Source: Rubrobacter taiwanensis
Lineage (GTDB): Bacteria > Actinomycetota > Rubrobacteria > Rubrobacterales > Rubrobacteraceae
Direction: 5' to 3'
Assembly (NCBI RefSeq): GCF_004337705.1
Contig: NZ_SKBU01000009.1
Coordinates: 1-63,179, forward strand
Length of the DNA: 63,179 nucleotides
Shown: piece by piece, positions 24,810 through 33,877 of the stretch
Layout of the letters: each line of letters starts with the position of its first letter
Position numbering within the stretch: position 1 is the first letter of the stretch
The notes under the pieces: generated by a model
Database searches by the model: none
Told to the model about the DNA's origin: nothing
Seen by the model: the letters and a program-made list of their open reading frames with translations, nothing else
Made by a program: the position numbers and the translations under genes

Positions 24810-26131
24810 CCACCGGCACGAGTTCTCTTGTCCAGGATACGCTGGGCAAGTTCAGAACCCGCACGGCTACGGTCGGTGTCGTAGGTCTCGGCTACGTGGG
24901 CTTGCCCCTGCTCGTAGAGAAGGCGAGGAGCGGCTTCAAGGTCGTCGGTATAGACCGCAAGTCGGAGCGCACGGGGATGGTCGCCCGGGGCGAGAGCTAC
25001 ATCGATGACGTCAGTGGCGATGAGCTGCGCGACGTGGTCGAGCGCGGGTTGGTTTCGACCACCACTTCTCTGGAGGCGGTAGCCGAGCTGGACGTAATAG
25101 TCATATGCGTCCCCACCCCCTTGACCAAGAACCTGACGCCGGATCTACAGTACGTACGGGGCGTAACGCGCAAGGTAGCTCGCTACCTGCGTCCCGGGCA
25201 ACTGGTCAGCCTGGAGTCCACCACCTACCCCGGAACCACCGAAGAGGTCATGAAGCCCATCCTGGAGCAGAGCGGTCTCCGGGCCGGCTCCGACTTCTTC
25301 CTGGCCTACTCCCCGGAGCGCGTGGATCCCGGCAACAAACGGTATACGACCAAAAACACGCGGAAGGTGGTCGGGGCAAGCGATCCCGTGAGCCTGGAGG
25401 TGGCCCTCGGTTTCTACGGGGAGACTATCGAGCACCTGGTGCCGGTGAGCAGCGCGAAGGCCGCCGAGCTGGTCAAGGTCTACGAGAACACCTTCCGGGC
25501 CGTAAACATCGCACTCGCCAACGAGGTCGCCATGCTCTGCGACCGCATGGGCCTGGACGTTTGGGAGGTCCTGGACGCGGCCTTCACCAAGCCGTTCGGC
25601 ATCATGCCGTTCTACCCCGGTCCCGGGGTCGGCGGACACTGCATACCGCTGGACCCGCACTACCTGGAGTGGAAGGCGCGCGAGTACGACTTCCAGACCC
25701 ACTTTATCGCTCTGGCCGGCGAGACCAACCGCAAGATGCCCGAGTTCGTGGTGGACAAGGCTGCGCGGGTGCTCAACCGGGAGAGGAAACCCCTCAACGG
25801 CTCCAGCATCTTGCTCCTGGGTATGGCCTACAAGCCCGACATCGGCGACCACCGCGAGTCGCCGGCGATTCCCGTGTACCGGCAGCTCCGGGAGTCGGGG
25901 GCGCGGGTGAGCTTCCACGACGCGCGAGTTCCGGCTGTTCGGGAAGGAGACCTGGATATCGAGAGCGTGGAGCTGACCGATGAAGCGCTGCGGGGCTCCG
26001 ACCTGGTGATCATAACCACCGCCCACAGCGACGTGGACTACCGGCGGGTGGTCGAGCTCGCGCCGCTGGTCCTGGACACCCGCAACGTCACGCGCGGAAT
26101 AGAGTCGAACGGCAAGGTTACGCTCCTGTGA
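24806..26131 (+). CDS. wbpA: UDP-N-acetyl-D-glucosamine 6-dehydrogenase (WbpA-like)
   Basis: 441 residues, nucleotide-sugar dehydrogenase family. VGVVGLGYVGLPL (NAD loop), VICVPTPLTKNLTPD, SLESTTYPGTTEEV, YSPERVDPGN, KVYENTFRAVNIALANE and the catalytic Cys in PGVGGHCIPLDPHYL are all present, and the C-terminal UDP-binding domain (SSILLLGMAYKPDIGDHRESPA) is intact. It performs the two-step oxidation of C6 to a carboxylate. WecC-like use of UDP-ManNAc is possible; the context favours UDP-GlcNAc. Confidence 0.9.
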   Translation: MTTGTSSLVQDTLGKFRTRTATVGVVGLGYVGLPLLVEKARSGFKVVGIDRKSERTGMVARGESYIDDVSGDELRDVVERGLVSTTTSLEAVAELDVIVICVPTPLTKNLTPDLQYVRGVTRKVARYLRPGQLVSLESTTYPGTTEEVMKPILEQSGLRAGSDFFLAYSPERVDPGNKRYTTKNTRKVVGASDPVSLEVALGFYGETIEHLVPVSSAKAAELVKVYENTFRAVNIALANEVAMLCDRMGLDVWEVLDAAFTKPFGIMPFYPGPGVGGHCIPLDPHYLEWKAREYDFQTHFIALAGETNRKMPEFVVDKAARVLNRERKPLNGSSILLLGMAYKPDIGDHRESPAIPVYRQLRESGARVSFHDARVPAVREGDLDIESVELTDEALRGSDLVIITTAHSDVDYRRVVELAPLVLDTRNVTRGIESNGKVTLL

Positions 26132-26138
26132 GGCTCCG

Positions 26139-26729
26139 TTGAACGACTACTACGCGCACGAGTCCGCCTACATAGACGAGGGGGCTAGCATCGGTCGGGG
26201 CACCAGGATCTGGCACTTCTGCCACGTGATGGGGGGCGCGGTCATCGGGGAGGAGTGCACGCTCGGACAGAACGTGATGGTCGCCGGCAACGTCCGGATC
26301 GGCAGTGGCTGCAAGATCCAGAACAACGTCTCGGTCTACGAAGGCGTAGTCCTCGAAGACCACGTGTTCTGCGGCCCGAGCATGGTGTTCACCAACGTAA
26401 AGACTCCTCGAGCGGCCTACCCGCGCAACACGAGCGAGGACTACGCCCCGACGCGGGTGCGGCGCGGGGCGAGCATCGGGGCCAACGCTACGGTGGTCTG
26501 CGGCGTTACGATCGGGGAGTGGGCTTTCGTGGCGGCGGGCGCGGTGGTAACACGGGACGTGCCACCCTACGCGCTCGTCGCCGGCGTACCGGGCAGAGTC
26601 GTCGGGTGGACTTGCGAGTGCGGGGTTCCACTGCGGTTCAGCGGAGACACGGCCGTCTGCGCCGCGTGCGGCAAGGAATACGAAAAGAGCGGCGAAACCT
26701 GCGCCCGGCGGAAGGAGCCCGCGCGGTGA
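26139..26729 (+). CDS. wbpD: UDP-3-amino sugar N-acetyltransferase (WbpD/WlbB-like) with zinc-ribbon tail
   Basis: 196 residues, left-handed beta-helix. Hexapeptide repeats run from about residue 10 to 150. QNNVSVYEGVVLEDHVFCGP and SMVFTNVKTPRA are the hallmark of WbpD/WlbB, which acetylates the 3-amino group of UDP-GlcNAc3NA. After the helix, Cys159, 161, 174 and 177 form a CxC...CxxC pair of knuckles that could hold zinc. The TTG start is chosen because GAGG precedes it by about six bases and the protein begins at the expected point. The end overlaps the aminotransferase start by four bases. Confidence 0.87.
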   Translation: MNDYYAHESAYIDEGASIGRGTRIWHFCHVMGGAVIGEECTLGQNVMVAGNVRIGSGCKIQNNVSVYEGVVLEDHVFCGPSMVFTNVKTPRAAYPRNTSEDYAPTRVRRGASIGANATVVCGVTIGEWAFVAAGAVVTRDVPPYALVAGVPGRVVGWTCECGVPLRFSGDTAVCAACGKEYEKSGETCARRKEPAR

Positions 26730-27838
26730 GCAAGACCGGGAAGATACCGATGCTCGACCTCTCGGTCGAGATCGAAGCGCTCTGGGACGAGATCAACGCC
26801 GCCGTGCAGCGAGTACTGCGTTCAGGACAGTTCATCATGGGCCCGGAGGTCGAGGGCTTCGAGCGCGAGGCGGCGGAGTATCTGGGTGTGCGGCACGCTG
26901 TGGGGGTGAACTCGGGTACTGATGCCCTGGTTATCGCGCTGCGGGCGCTCGGTATCGGCAGCGGCGACGAGGTTATCGTCCCATCTTTCACCTTCTTCGC
27001 CACCGCCGAGGCGGTAAGCCTGGTCGGAGCCACGCCCGTCTTTGCGGACATAGACCCTCGAACGTACAACGTCGCTCCGGAGCGGATCGAAGAGAGGATC
27101 ACGTCCCGCACCCGGGCGATCCTGCCGGTCCACCTCTTCGGCCAGGCCGTTCAGATGGACCGGATCCGGGCCATCGCTAGAGACAACCGGCTCGTGGTGG
27201 TCGAAGACGTGGCTCAGGCATTCGGCGGGGAGTACCGGGGGAGGAAGCTCGGCTCCATCGGCGACGCCGGAGCTTTCTCCTTCTTTCCCTCGAAGAACCT
27301 CGGGGCCTACGGCGACGGCGGGCTCATCGCGACGGACGACGACGATGTCGCGGAGCAGGCGCGCATGCTGAGGACTCACGGCGCGAAGAAGAAGTACCAC
27401 AATGAGACCATAGGGTACAACTCCCGGCTCGACGCGTTGCAAGCCGCCATCTTACGGGTGAAGCTAGCGCACATAGACGAGTGGAACGAAGGCCGGCGGG
27501 CAGCCGCCCGACGTTACGGAGAGATGCTGGCTGATGTTTCCGGAGTCGAGACGCCTTACGAGGCTTCGCATATCCGACACGTCTACCACCAGTACACCGT
27601 CCGGGTCCGGGACGGAGGTCGGGACGCCGTACGCGAGCGGCTCGCGGAGGCCGGTGTCGGCACGATGGTCTACTACCCGGTACCGGTGCATCTGCTGCCC
27701 GTGTACGCGGCTTCGGGCTACGAGCTGCCCGCGACCGAGGCTGCTTCCGGCGAGGTGCTCAGCCTGCCGATCTGGCCGCAGATGGCGCGGACGGTACAAG
27801 AGCAGGTTGTTGACTCTTTGCGCGAAGCCCTGAAATGA
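26726..27838 (+). CDS. wbpE: DegT/DnrJ/EryC1 aminotransferase (WbpE/WlbC-like)
   Basis: 370 residues from a GTG overlapping the upstream stop (GTGA). IPMLDLSVEIEALWDEINAAVQRVLRSGQFIMGPEV, HAVGVNSGTDALVIALRALGIGSGDEVIVPSFTFFATAEAV and the PLP-Lys segment FSFFPSKNLGAYGDGG are typical. WbpE aminates the 3-keto sugar made by WbpB. It overlaps the flippase start by four bases, so the operon continues. Confidence 0.9.
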   Translation: MSKTGKIPMLDLSVEIEALWDEINAAVQRVLRSGQFIMGPEVEGFEREAAEYLGVRHAVGVNSGTDALVIALRALGIGSGDEVIVPSFTFFATAEAVSLVGATPVFADIDPRTYNVAPERIEERITSRTRAILPVHLFGQAVQMDRIRAIARDNRLVVVEDVAQAFGGEYRGRKLGSIGDAGAFSFFPSKNLGAYGDGGLIATDDDDVAEQARMLRTHGAKKKYHNETIGYNSRLDALQAAILRVKLAHIDEWNEGRRAAARRYGEMLADVSGVETPYEASHIRHVYHQYTVRVRDGGRDAVRERLAEAGVGTMVYYPVPVHLLPVYAASGYELPATEAASGEVLSLPIWPQMARTVQEQVVDSLREALK

Positions 27839-29313
27839 GCCGTATGCGGAACCAACTCAAGGGAATACTCCCCAGAGGGCAGTTCACTCGCGGCGTAGCT
27901 GTGCTCGCCGGAAGTACCGTATTGGCCCAGGGACTCATCCTCCTAGCCTCACCGTTGCTTACTCGATTTTATACGCCAGCGGAGTTTGGCATCTTCGCGA
28001 TCTACGTGGCGATACTCTTACCGCTGGTGACGATGGCCTCCTGGCGTTATGAGTTGGCTATTCCGCTTCCAGAGGATGAGGATATTGCGGCCAACTTACT
28101 GGTCGTTTCTCTTGTCCTCGTGGTTGGGATGAGCTTACTGTCCGCTGTCGGCGTGTGGATGCTTGGAGAGCAGATCGCGCGCTGGTTCAACGCCGCAACT
28201 CTGAAACCTTATCTATGGTTGGTGCCCGCGGGCCTTTTGGGTGCAGGAGCATACCAAGCGCTGAGCTACTGGGCAGTGCGCAAGAAAGAGTTCGGACCTT
28301 TGGCTCGAACAAAGTTAACACAGAGTTTAGGCCAGGTGTTACCCCAGATAGGGCTCGGCTTGCTGAAGCTGGGTCCCCTGGGTCTGTTGGTCGGTGACAC
28401 AATAGGCCGCGCTTTAGGGGGCGGTTTTCTGGCAATCCTGTTTTGGCGTGATGGAGCCAGGGGAGCAATTCGACTTCGGTCGATGTTCGATTGCCTCCGC
28501 AACTACTCCGTGTACCCAAAGATCATGCTTTGGGCCTCTTTATTGAATATAGTAGCCTTGCAGAGCCCGTTCCTTCTGCTACCGCGCTACTTCGATGTAG
28601 CAGTCGCCGGATTGTACTTATTAGCTTATCGCGTAATGGTTTTGCCAGCATCCCTCTTTGGGAGCGCAGTCGGCCAAGTGTTCTTTGGAAGAGCTGCCGA
28701 AGACCGGCGTAATCCTGAAAGGCTCAGGCTCATCTCAGTACGGGTCGCCATTGCTTTGTTCGCTATCAATTTGCCGATTTATATCGGGGTGACACTTGCT
28801 GGAAAGGATGTTTTCTCACTGGTGTTCGGCGAGCAGTGGAGTCTTGCCGGAACCTTTGCACAAGTGCTGGCTCCTATGACCTTGATGTGGTCAGTAGCAA
28901 GCCCTCTGAGCGGGCTCCTAATCGTAGCAAATCGCGAGTTGGAGAGCTTCGGTTTTACTGCTCTGGAACTCGCGGTGAGAGTTTCAGCGATACTCATAGG
29001 AGTATACCTGAACTCGATAATGGTTGCAGTCATCTTGATTTCACTCAGCGGTTTCATACTGTCGCTTGCGGCGATCGTACGATTTCTGCGCGCTGCCAAC
29101 GTATCCGCCAAGGAACTGATTATGCCAGTCACCCGGTTGATACTCATCAATTTGCCATCCGTGCTGATTCTGGTTCTAGCCTTGCAAGCCGAGAAGCCTT
29201 GGGTAACGCTCATCGCTCTCATGGGCACGGTTCTACTAAGTTATACTGCAACGCTGAAGTATTTCCCTGAGCTTCGGTTTACGCTGCTGGGGAGGGACAG
29301 CAAGCCATGGTAA
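27835..29313 (+). CDS. Wzx-type polysaccharide-unit flippase
   Basis: 492 residues with about 12-14 hydrophobic segments, polysaccharide biosynthesis/MATE-like fold (GVAVLAGSTVLAQGLILLASPLLTRFYTPAEFGIFAIY at the start is the family opening). It should move the undecaprenyl-linked repeat unit outward. From here to about 35,030 the DNA is clearly richer in A+T and in codons such as TTA and ATA than the flanking genes. The stop overlaps the next start by seven bases. Confidence 0.88.
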   Translation: MSRMRNQLKGILPRGQFTRGVAVLAGSTVLAQGLILLASPLLTRFYTPAEFGIFAIYVAILLPLVTMASWRYELAIPLPEDEDIAANLLVVSLVLVVGMSLLSAVGVWMLGEQIARWFNAATLKPYLWLVPAGLLGAGAYQALSYWAVRKKEFGPLARTKLTQSLGQVLPQIGLGLLKLGPLGLLVGDTIGRALGGGFLAILFWRDGARGAIRLRSMFDCLRNYSVYPKIMLWASLLNIVALQSPFLLLPRYFDVAVAGLYLLAYRVMVLPASLFGSAVGQVFFGRAAEDRRNPERLRLISVRVAIALFAINLPIYIGVTLAGKDVFSLVFGEQWSLAGTFAQVLAPMTLMWSVASPLSGLLIVANRELESFGFTALELAVRVSAILIGVYLNSIMVAVILISLSGFILSLAAIVRFLRAANVSAKELIMPVTRLILINLPSVLILVLALQAEKPWVTLIALMGTVLLSYTATLKYFPELRFTLLGRDSKPW

Positions 29314-30254
29314 GAATTGCCTTAACTGGACAAACCTTCTGGGCGATGCACTTGACTCGTCTTATGAATCAATATGGGCGGGGGAAAGTGCACGCTACTG
29401 TGATCCCGCTTCACTGGAGCCGCCCGTTCAGCCAGATCAGAGACTATCTACGGGCGGACATCCTGGTCAGAGTAGGATTTAGGCCCGGCGCGGCGACTAT
29501 CCGGGGACTTGCGTTTGACGCGTTCTGGTACCTTGCCCGAATACTGAACCCCCGAGCGAGGGTTGTCTACTACTGGATCGGCACCGACGTACTTAACGCC
29601 ATAGAAGATTCAAAGAATGGAAATCTTGTGCGGTTGTTCTTCAATCGGGCGTTAAAAGATTACCACATCGCTGGCGCGCCATGGTTCGTTAGGGAACTGA
29701 CGAGTATCGGAGTAAAAGCAACCTATGTTTGTTTCCCTAGCTCTCTACCTGAACTGAGGTCTCCGCCTCCGTTACCAGAAACGTTTACCATACTGTCGTA
29801 TGTGCCTGACCAGCGGTACGAGTTCTTTGGCGGTAGGACTATATACGCCGCTGCGCAGAGGCTCCCTAATGTCCAATTCAATATCGTTGGAGGCCAGGGC
29901 GAGTGGGTACCAAAGGACCTTCCGAATCTCAAGTTCCACGGGTGGCAGCGTAATATGGATCGGTTTTACGCTGATGCCTCAGTTATCGTGCGGATAGTCC
30001 CTCACGATGCTATTGGCGGTACAGTACGCGAAGGACTAGCCTTTGCAAGGCACGTGATATATACGTACCCTTTGCCGTTCGTACGGGTGATCGAGTTTGG
30101 CGTTCTGGAGAACTTGACAGAAGCCATTGAAGGATACTTTCGTCTTCACCAGAAGGGCGAACTAAAACCAAATCTGGAAGGACGCGCTTACGTGATAAAA
30201 AATTTTGATGCTAGAGACGCGACACAATCGCTAATCGATGCCTTAACAAAATAG
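29307..30254 (+). CDS. GT-B glycosyltransferase-like protein
   Basis: 315 residues. The N-terminal half is a Rossmann-like domain (MVRIALTGQTFWAMHLTRLMNQYG, VYYWIGTDVLNAIED). The C-terminal half contains FNIVGGQGEWVPKDLPNLKFHGWQRNMDRFYADASVIVRIVPHDAIGGTVREGLAFARHVIYT, the donor-binding layout of GT4-like enzymes; the Glu of GGTVREGLA takes the usual E-x7-E position. Donor and acceptor unknown. It is shorter than a standard GT4 enzyme. A+T-rich codons. Confidence 0.7.
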   Translation: MVRIALTGQTFWAMHLTRLMNQYGRGKVHATVIPLHWSRPFSQIRDYLRADILVRVGFRPGAATIRGLAFDAFWYLARILNPRARVVYYWIGTDVLNAIEDSKNGNLVRLFFNRALKDYHIAGAPWFVRELTSIGVKATYVCFPSSLPELRSPPPLPETFTILSYVPDQRYEFFGGRTIYAAAQRLPNVQFNIVGGQGEWVPKDLPNLKFHGWQRNMDRFYADASVIVRIVPHDAIGGTVREGLAFARHVIYTYPLPFVRVIEFGVLENLTEAIEGYFRLHQKGELKPNLEGRAYVIKNFDARDATQSLIDALTK

Positions 30255-30339
30255 GCTGAAGAACCGATGCTACCTACTGCTTTCAAGAACAATTTGCTAA
30301 AGGTAAAGCTTATCCGTTCACTATACACATGAGATTAAC

Positions 30340-31437
30340 ATGGTAGCAGTTCTTACCGTTGTTGGTGCACGACCCCAGTTCATAAAGGCTGCGACAGTCT
30401 CACGCAGGCTCCACAGTATGTCAGGGATGGAGGAGGTGCTGGTCCATACCGGACAACACTACGATGAGAATATGTCCGATGTGTTCTTCGAGGAGTTGGA
30501 GATCCCAAAGCCGGACCGTTATCTAGGAATAGGTTCGGGGACTCACGGTAGCCAAACCGGACGAATGCTTGACGCTATTGAGCAGGTACTCCTGGAGGAA
30601 AAGCCGGACTGGGTGCTGGTCTACGGGGACACAAACTCCACCCTGGCTGCGGCTCTGGCTGCGGTCAAACTACATATTCCGGTAGCGCATGTGGAGGCTG
30701 GGCTGCGCTCGTTCAATCGGAGAATGCCGGAGGAGATCAACCGCGTGCTTACCGATCATGCCTCTGACCTGCTTTTTGCCCCTACCCAGGGGGCCGTCGA
30801 AAACCTTCGCAGCGAAGGACTACCTGAGGATAGAATTCACTTAGTGGGCGACGTAATGTACGACGCAGCCCTGTACTATGGGGTCAAGGCAGATAACGAG
30901 AGCCGGATTCTGGATACAATAGATCTGAAGCCTAAGGAATACATCCTTGCCACGGTTCATCGGGCCGAGAACACTGACGAGGCTACCCGCCTCCGGATTA
31001 TATTTGAAGGGCTTAGGCAAGCGTCGAAGGAGGTGCCGGTAGTTCTTCCCCTTCATCCGCGCACCCGGAAAGCTTTGGAGCGAGAAGAAATATTTACAAA
31101 GGCTTCCCGGCACCTGCAGCTGATTGAACCCGTGGGGTATCTAGATATGGTAATGCTGGAGAAGAACGCCCGGCTCATCGCTACCGACTCTGGTGGTGTG
31201 CAGAAAGAGGCCTTCTTTTACCAAGTGCCGTGTATTACCCTTCGGGAGGAGACCGAGTGGGTAGAGTTGGTGAAGGTCGGGTGGAATCGACTAGTTTCTC
31301 CCCTTAAGGTACAGGATGTTATAGAAAGTATACAGGCCGGGCTTGCTTTCTGGGCAGTTGGACAATATCCGGCTGGACTCTACGGCGAAGGAAACGCAGC
31401 GCAGAGGATTGCCAGGGTGTTGGAGGGAGTCCGGTGA
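30340..31437 (+). CDS. wbpI: UDP-GlcNAc/UDP-GlcNAc3NAcA 2-epimerase (WbpI/WecB-like)
   Basis: 365 residues. VVGARPQFIKAATVSR, VLVHTGQHYDENMSDVFFEEL, VLVYGDTNSTLAAALAAVKLHIPVAHVEAGLRSFNRRMPEEINRVLTDH and ATDSGGVQKEAFFY are the complete signature of the hydrolysing/non-hydrolysing 2-epimerase family. The phrase SFNRRMPEEINR is typical of WbpI-type enzymes, which complete UDP-ManNAc3NAcA. WecB (UDP-GlcNAc to UDP-ManNAc) is the alternative; four other Wbp steps nearby favour WbpI. It overlaps the next gene by four bases. Confidence 0.85.
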   Translation: MVAVLTVVGARPQFIKAATVSRRLHSMSGMEEVLVHTGQHYDENMSDVFFEELEIPKPDRYLGIGSGTHGSQTGRMLDAIEQVLLEEKPDWVLVYGDTNSTLAAALAAVKLHIPVAHVEAGLRSFNRRMPEEINRVLTDHASDLLFAPTQGAVENLRSEGLPEDRIHLVGDVMYDAALYYGVKADNESRILDTIDLKPKEYILATVHRAENTDEATRLRIIFEGLRQASKEVPVVLPLHPRTRKALEREEIFTKASRHLQLIEPVGYLDMVMLEKNARLIATDSGGVQKEAFFYQVPCITLREETEWVELVKVGWNRLVSPLKVQDVIESIQAGLAFWAVGQYPAGLYGEGNAAQRIARVLEGVR

Positions 31438-32540
31438 AAGGGCAGGTTGCCTACCTCTGCTTGCAGGCCACTCGCGAAGGTCAGGCTTCCTATGCTCACG
31501 TTCATGAAATCATCGGAGGGCTTCGGCGTAGGGGATGGCAGGTGGATCTCTTCGAACCAGATTATGTCGGAAAGGAGACCGTGCCTGGTTTCTTGGAAAG
31601 GATTCGCGCGTTTATCAGCGTGCAGGCGCAACTCTGGCGAAGAGCGCATGGAGCGAAGGCTCTCTATATTCGTGCTCACCCAGCCTCCTTACCTACGGCG
31701 CTCTGGGCTAGGGCGCGCAGAATGCCTGTAGTTCAGGAACTAAACGGCCCTTACGAGGATCTCTTTATAGCCTATCCCTGGACGCGATCATTTGCGCCTC
31801 TGTTCAGAGCCCTGATCCGAGTGCCTCTGGCGATGGCCGACGCGCTCATCGTGGTCACTCCTCAACTCCGGGACTGGGCGTGGGAGGTAGTGGGACAGAA
31901 ACCGACATACGTGATCCCCAACGGCGCCAACACCAAACTATTTCACCCGAATTCTACCGTTCAATACCCACTGCCCAAACCGTACGTGGTCTTCTTCGGG
32001 GCTTTGGCTCGTTGGCAGGGCGTAGACACCTTGCTGCAGGCCGTAGAAAGACCAGAGTGGCCTACTGAGTTGAATTTAGTAATCGTAGGTGACGGTGTGG
32101 AGCGAGCCAAAGTACAAGCGGCAGCTACCCACAACCCCAAAGTCGTGTATATGGACAGGGTTCCCTACTCGGACGTACCAGGCATTATAGCCAACAGCAT
32201 CGCGGGCTTGAGTCCCAAAAATGGTACAGGAGGACACTCTAAGACGGGCCTCTTCCCCCTCAAGGTGTTTGAAACTCTGGCATGTGGAGTTCCGGTTGTG
32301 GTCACCGATTTTCCCGGACAAGCCAATTTAGTACAGGATTGCGCCTGCGGCCTAGTCGTACCGCCTGAAGACCCTGTCGCTCTGGCCCAGGCGGTAGACT
32401 ACCTCTATCGTAACCCCGATCAGGGAGCGGAGATGGGGTTTCGGGGGCGGAAGGCGATCGAGCAGGAACATTCTTGGGATCGTAGAGCGGAAGAGACTGC
32501 AAAAATACTCACGATGATAAGCCATTCGAGTGAAGCATGA
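31434..32540 (+). CDS. GT4 family glycosyltransferase
   Basis: 368 residues from a GTG. QVAYLCLQATREGQASYAHVHEIIGGLRRRGW opens the acceptor domain. ADALIVVTPQLRDW and YVIPNGANTKLFHP link to the donor domain, with KTGLFPLKVFETLACGVPVVVTDF as the E-x7-E motif. One of three transferases that would build the repeat unit; its linkage cannot be predicted. It overlaps the polymerase start by four bases. Confidence 0.87.
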   Translation: MKGQVAYLCLQATREGQASYAHVHEIIGGLRRRGWQVDLFEPDYVGKETVPGFLERIRAFISVQAQLWRRAHGAKALYIRAHPASLPTALWARARRMPVVQELNGPYEDLFIAYPWTRSFAPLFRALIRVPLAMADALIVVTPQLRDWAWEVVGQKPTYVIPNGANTKLFHPNSTVQYPLPKPYVVFFGALARWQGVDTLLQAVERPEWPTELNLVIVGDGVERAKVQAAATHNPKVVYMDRVPYSDVPGIIANSIAGLSPKNGTGGHSKTGLFPLKVFETLACGVPVVVTDFPGQANLVQDCACGLVVPPEDPVALAQAVDYLYRNPDQGAEMGFRGRKAIEQEHSWDRRAEETAKILTMISHSSEA

Positions 32541-33877
32541 AGAAGCGGAACATCGACTTCTGGCCCAACCTGATTCTTATCTGGGTAGTATTGTGCGTCT
32601 TGCTTGCGGACAGACTGACGATCGACGTCAGTTCCGGTGGCCGAGGAATCGTTCCTATCCTCATTCTCCTTACTCCGTTGCTGGCTGCGCTCGTTGGCTT
32701 TCTCTCGCGCGGGATGGCGCTAGGCTTTCTGAAGCACCTTATGTTCCGGATGTTCTGGGGTCCGTTTCTACTGCTAACGTTTCTACTACCTCTACTCGGG
32801 GTCTTGTTTACCACATACCCGACACGGACACTGTTTGCCTCGATGCAAGCGATCGTCGTGCTTTCTTTTGTCTCACTCGGTTATTGGTTGGGCAGAACGG
32901 CTTCAAACCCGGAGATCCTTTGGAATCGATATTTGCCTATCGCGATCATTGTACAATTTATTTATGCCCTCGGGCAGCACCTTTCTCGCACGGGCTCGAT
33001 CTCTTCTAGCTTTTGGAACCCATTTTACGAATGGGATTTGAGTTCACAGTTGGCCTATGGAAGCGAGGTAGTTCTCGGGCGAAGTACCGGATTCTACGTG
33101 AGTGCCAACACGCTCGGATTTTGGGGTGTAATCGCTGTATGCGCCTCCTTATACTTGATCACATCGCGACTACGCTACGTGAGCTTGGTGGCCGCACTTC
33201 TCACCATTCTCATAAGCCAGTCGCGCGGTGCGCTAGTGGCTGTTTCAGTCGTTCTCATCGCAGCGTTGATATGGCAGTTTGTGTTCGTAAGACGCTTTCG
33301 CATGCAGGATCTTATTCTCAGCGCCTTCACAATCGTAATCGTCACCGGAGCAGGATGGTTGCTCATTCAGCAAGGGTTTGCAGAACAATCTGTTGTAGAC
33401 CGATTTGCGGGTGGACTTAGCGTCGTGACGCAGGGGAGCACAGCCGATCAAAACCTTGTGGGACGCTTCAAATTCTGGTCGGAGGCACTGAGGCTTCATT
33501 CAGAGTATCTATTGGGAACCTTTGGCCCTCCCGAATACAAGCTCGGCACCGCCATCGACAACGATTGGGTTCGCCTACTGGTACAGGGTGGCATAATCTA
33601 CGTGCTAACCTTTATACTCATGCTTGGCGCGGGGATTTCACTCTTGTGGCGAGAAGGGGAGGGGCGCTTCATAGGCGCACTCTCCGGCGCGATCGCCCTG
33701 GCAGGGCTTACGCAAACACCTCTAGGATACACGCCCATACTGCTCTACTGGTTCATTCTAGGAGTGGTTTTCAGCTATGGCAGCTATGGCAGGCAGTGTA
33801 GAGAGTTAAGAACGTTTAGGTCGCGAAAAGGTTCTCTGCTATTTGTACGGTTACCACGAGTCAGGGTAGTTCGGTGA
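32537..33877 (+). CDS. O-antigen/capsule polymerase (Wzy-like)
   Basis: 446 residues with about 11-12 hydrophobic segments and a large periplasmic-type loop before GRFKFWSEALRLHSEYLLGTFGPPEYKLGTAIDNDWVRLLVQGGI, the position of the Wzy_C loop. ISQSRGALVAVSVVLIA is also typical. It should polymerise flipped repeat units on the outer face. Polymerases are the least conserved genes of such loci, so assignment rests on topology, loop and place. It overlaps the next gene by four bases. Confidence 0.8.
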   Translation: MKKRNIDFWPNLILIWVVLCVLLADRLTIDVSSGGRGIVPILILLTPLLAALVGFLSRGMALGFLKHLMFRMFWGPFLLLTFLLPLLGVLFTTYPTRTLFASMQAIVVLSFVSLGYWLGRTASNPEILWNRYLPIAIIVQFIYALGQHLSRTGSISSSFWNPFYEWDLSSQLAYGSEVVLGRSTGFYVSANTLGFWGVIAVCASLYLITSRLRYVSLVAALLTILISQSRGALVAVSVVLIAALIWQFVFVRRFRMQDLILSAFTIVIVTGAGWLLIQQGFAEQSVVDRFAGGLSVVTQGSTADQNLVGRFKFWSEALRLHSEYLLGTFGPPEYKLGTAIDNDWVRLLVQGGIIYVLTFILMLGAGISLLWREGEGRFIGALSGAIALAGLTQTPLGYTPILLYWFILGVVFSYGSYGRQCRELRTFRSRKGSLLFVRLPRVRVVR

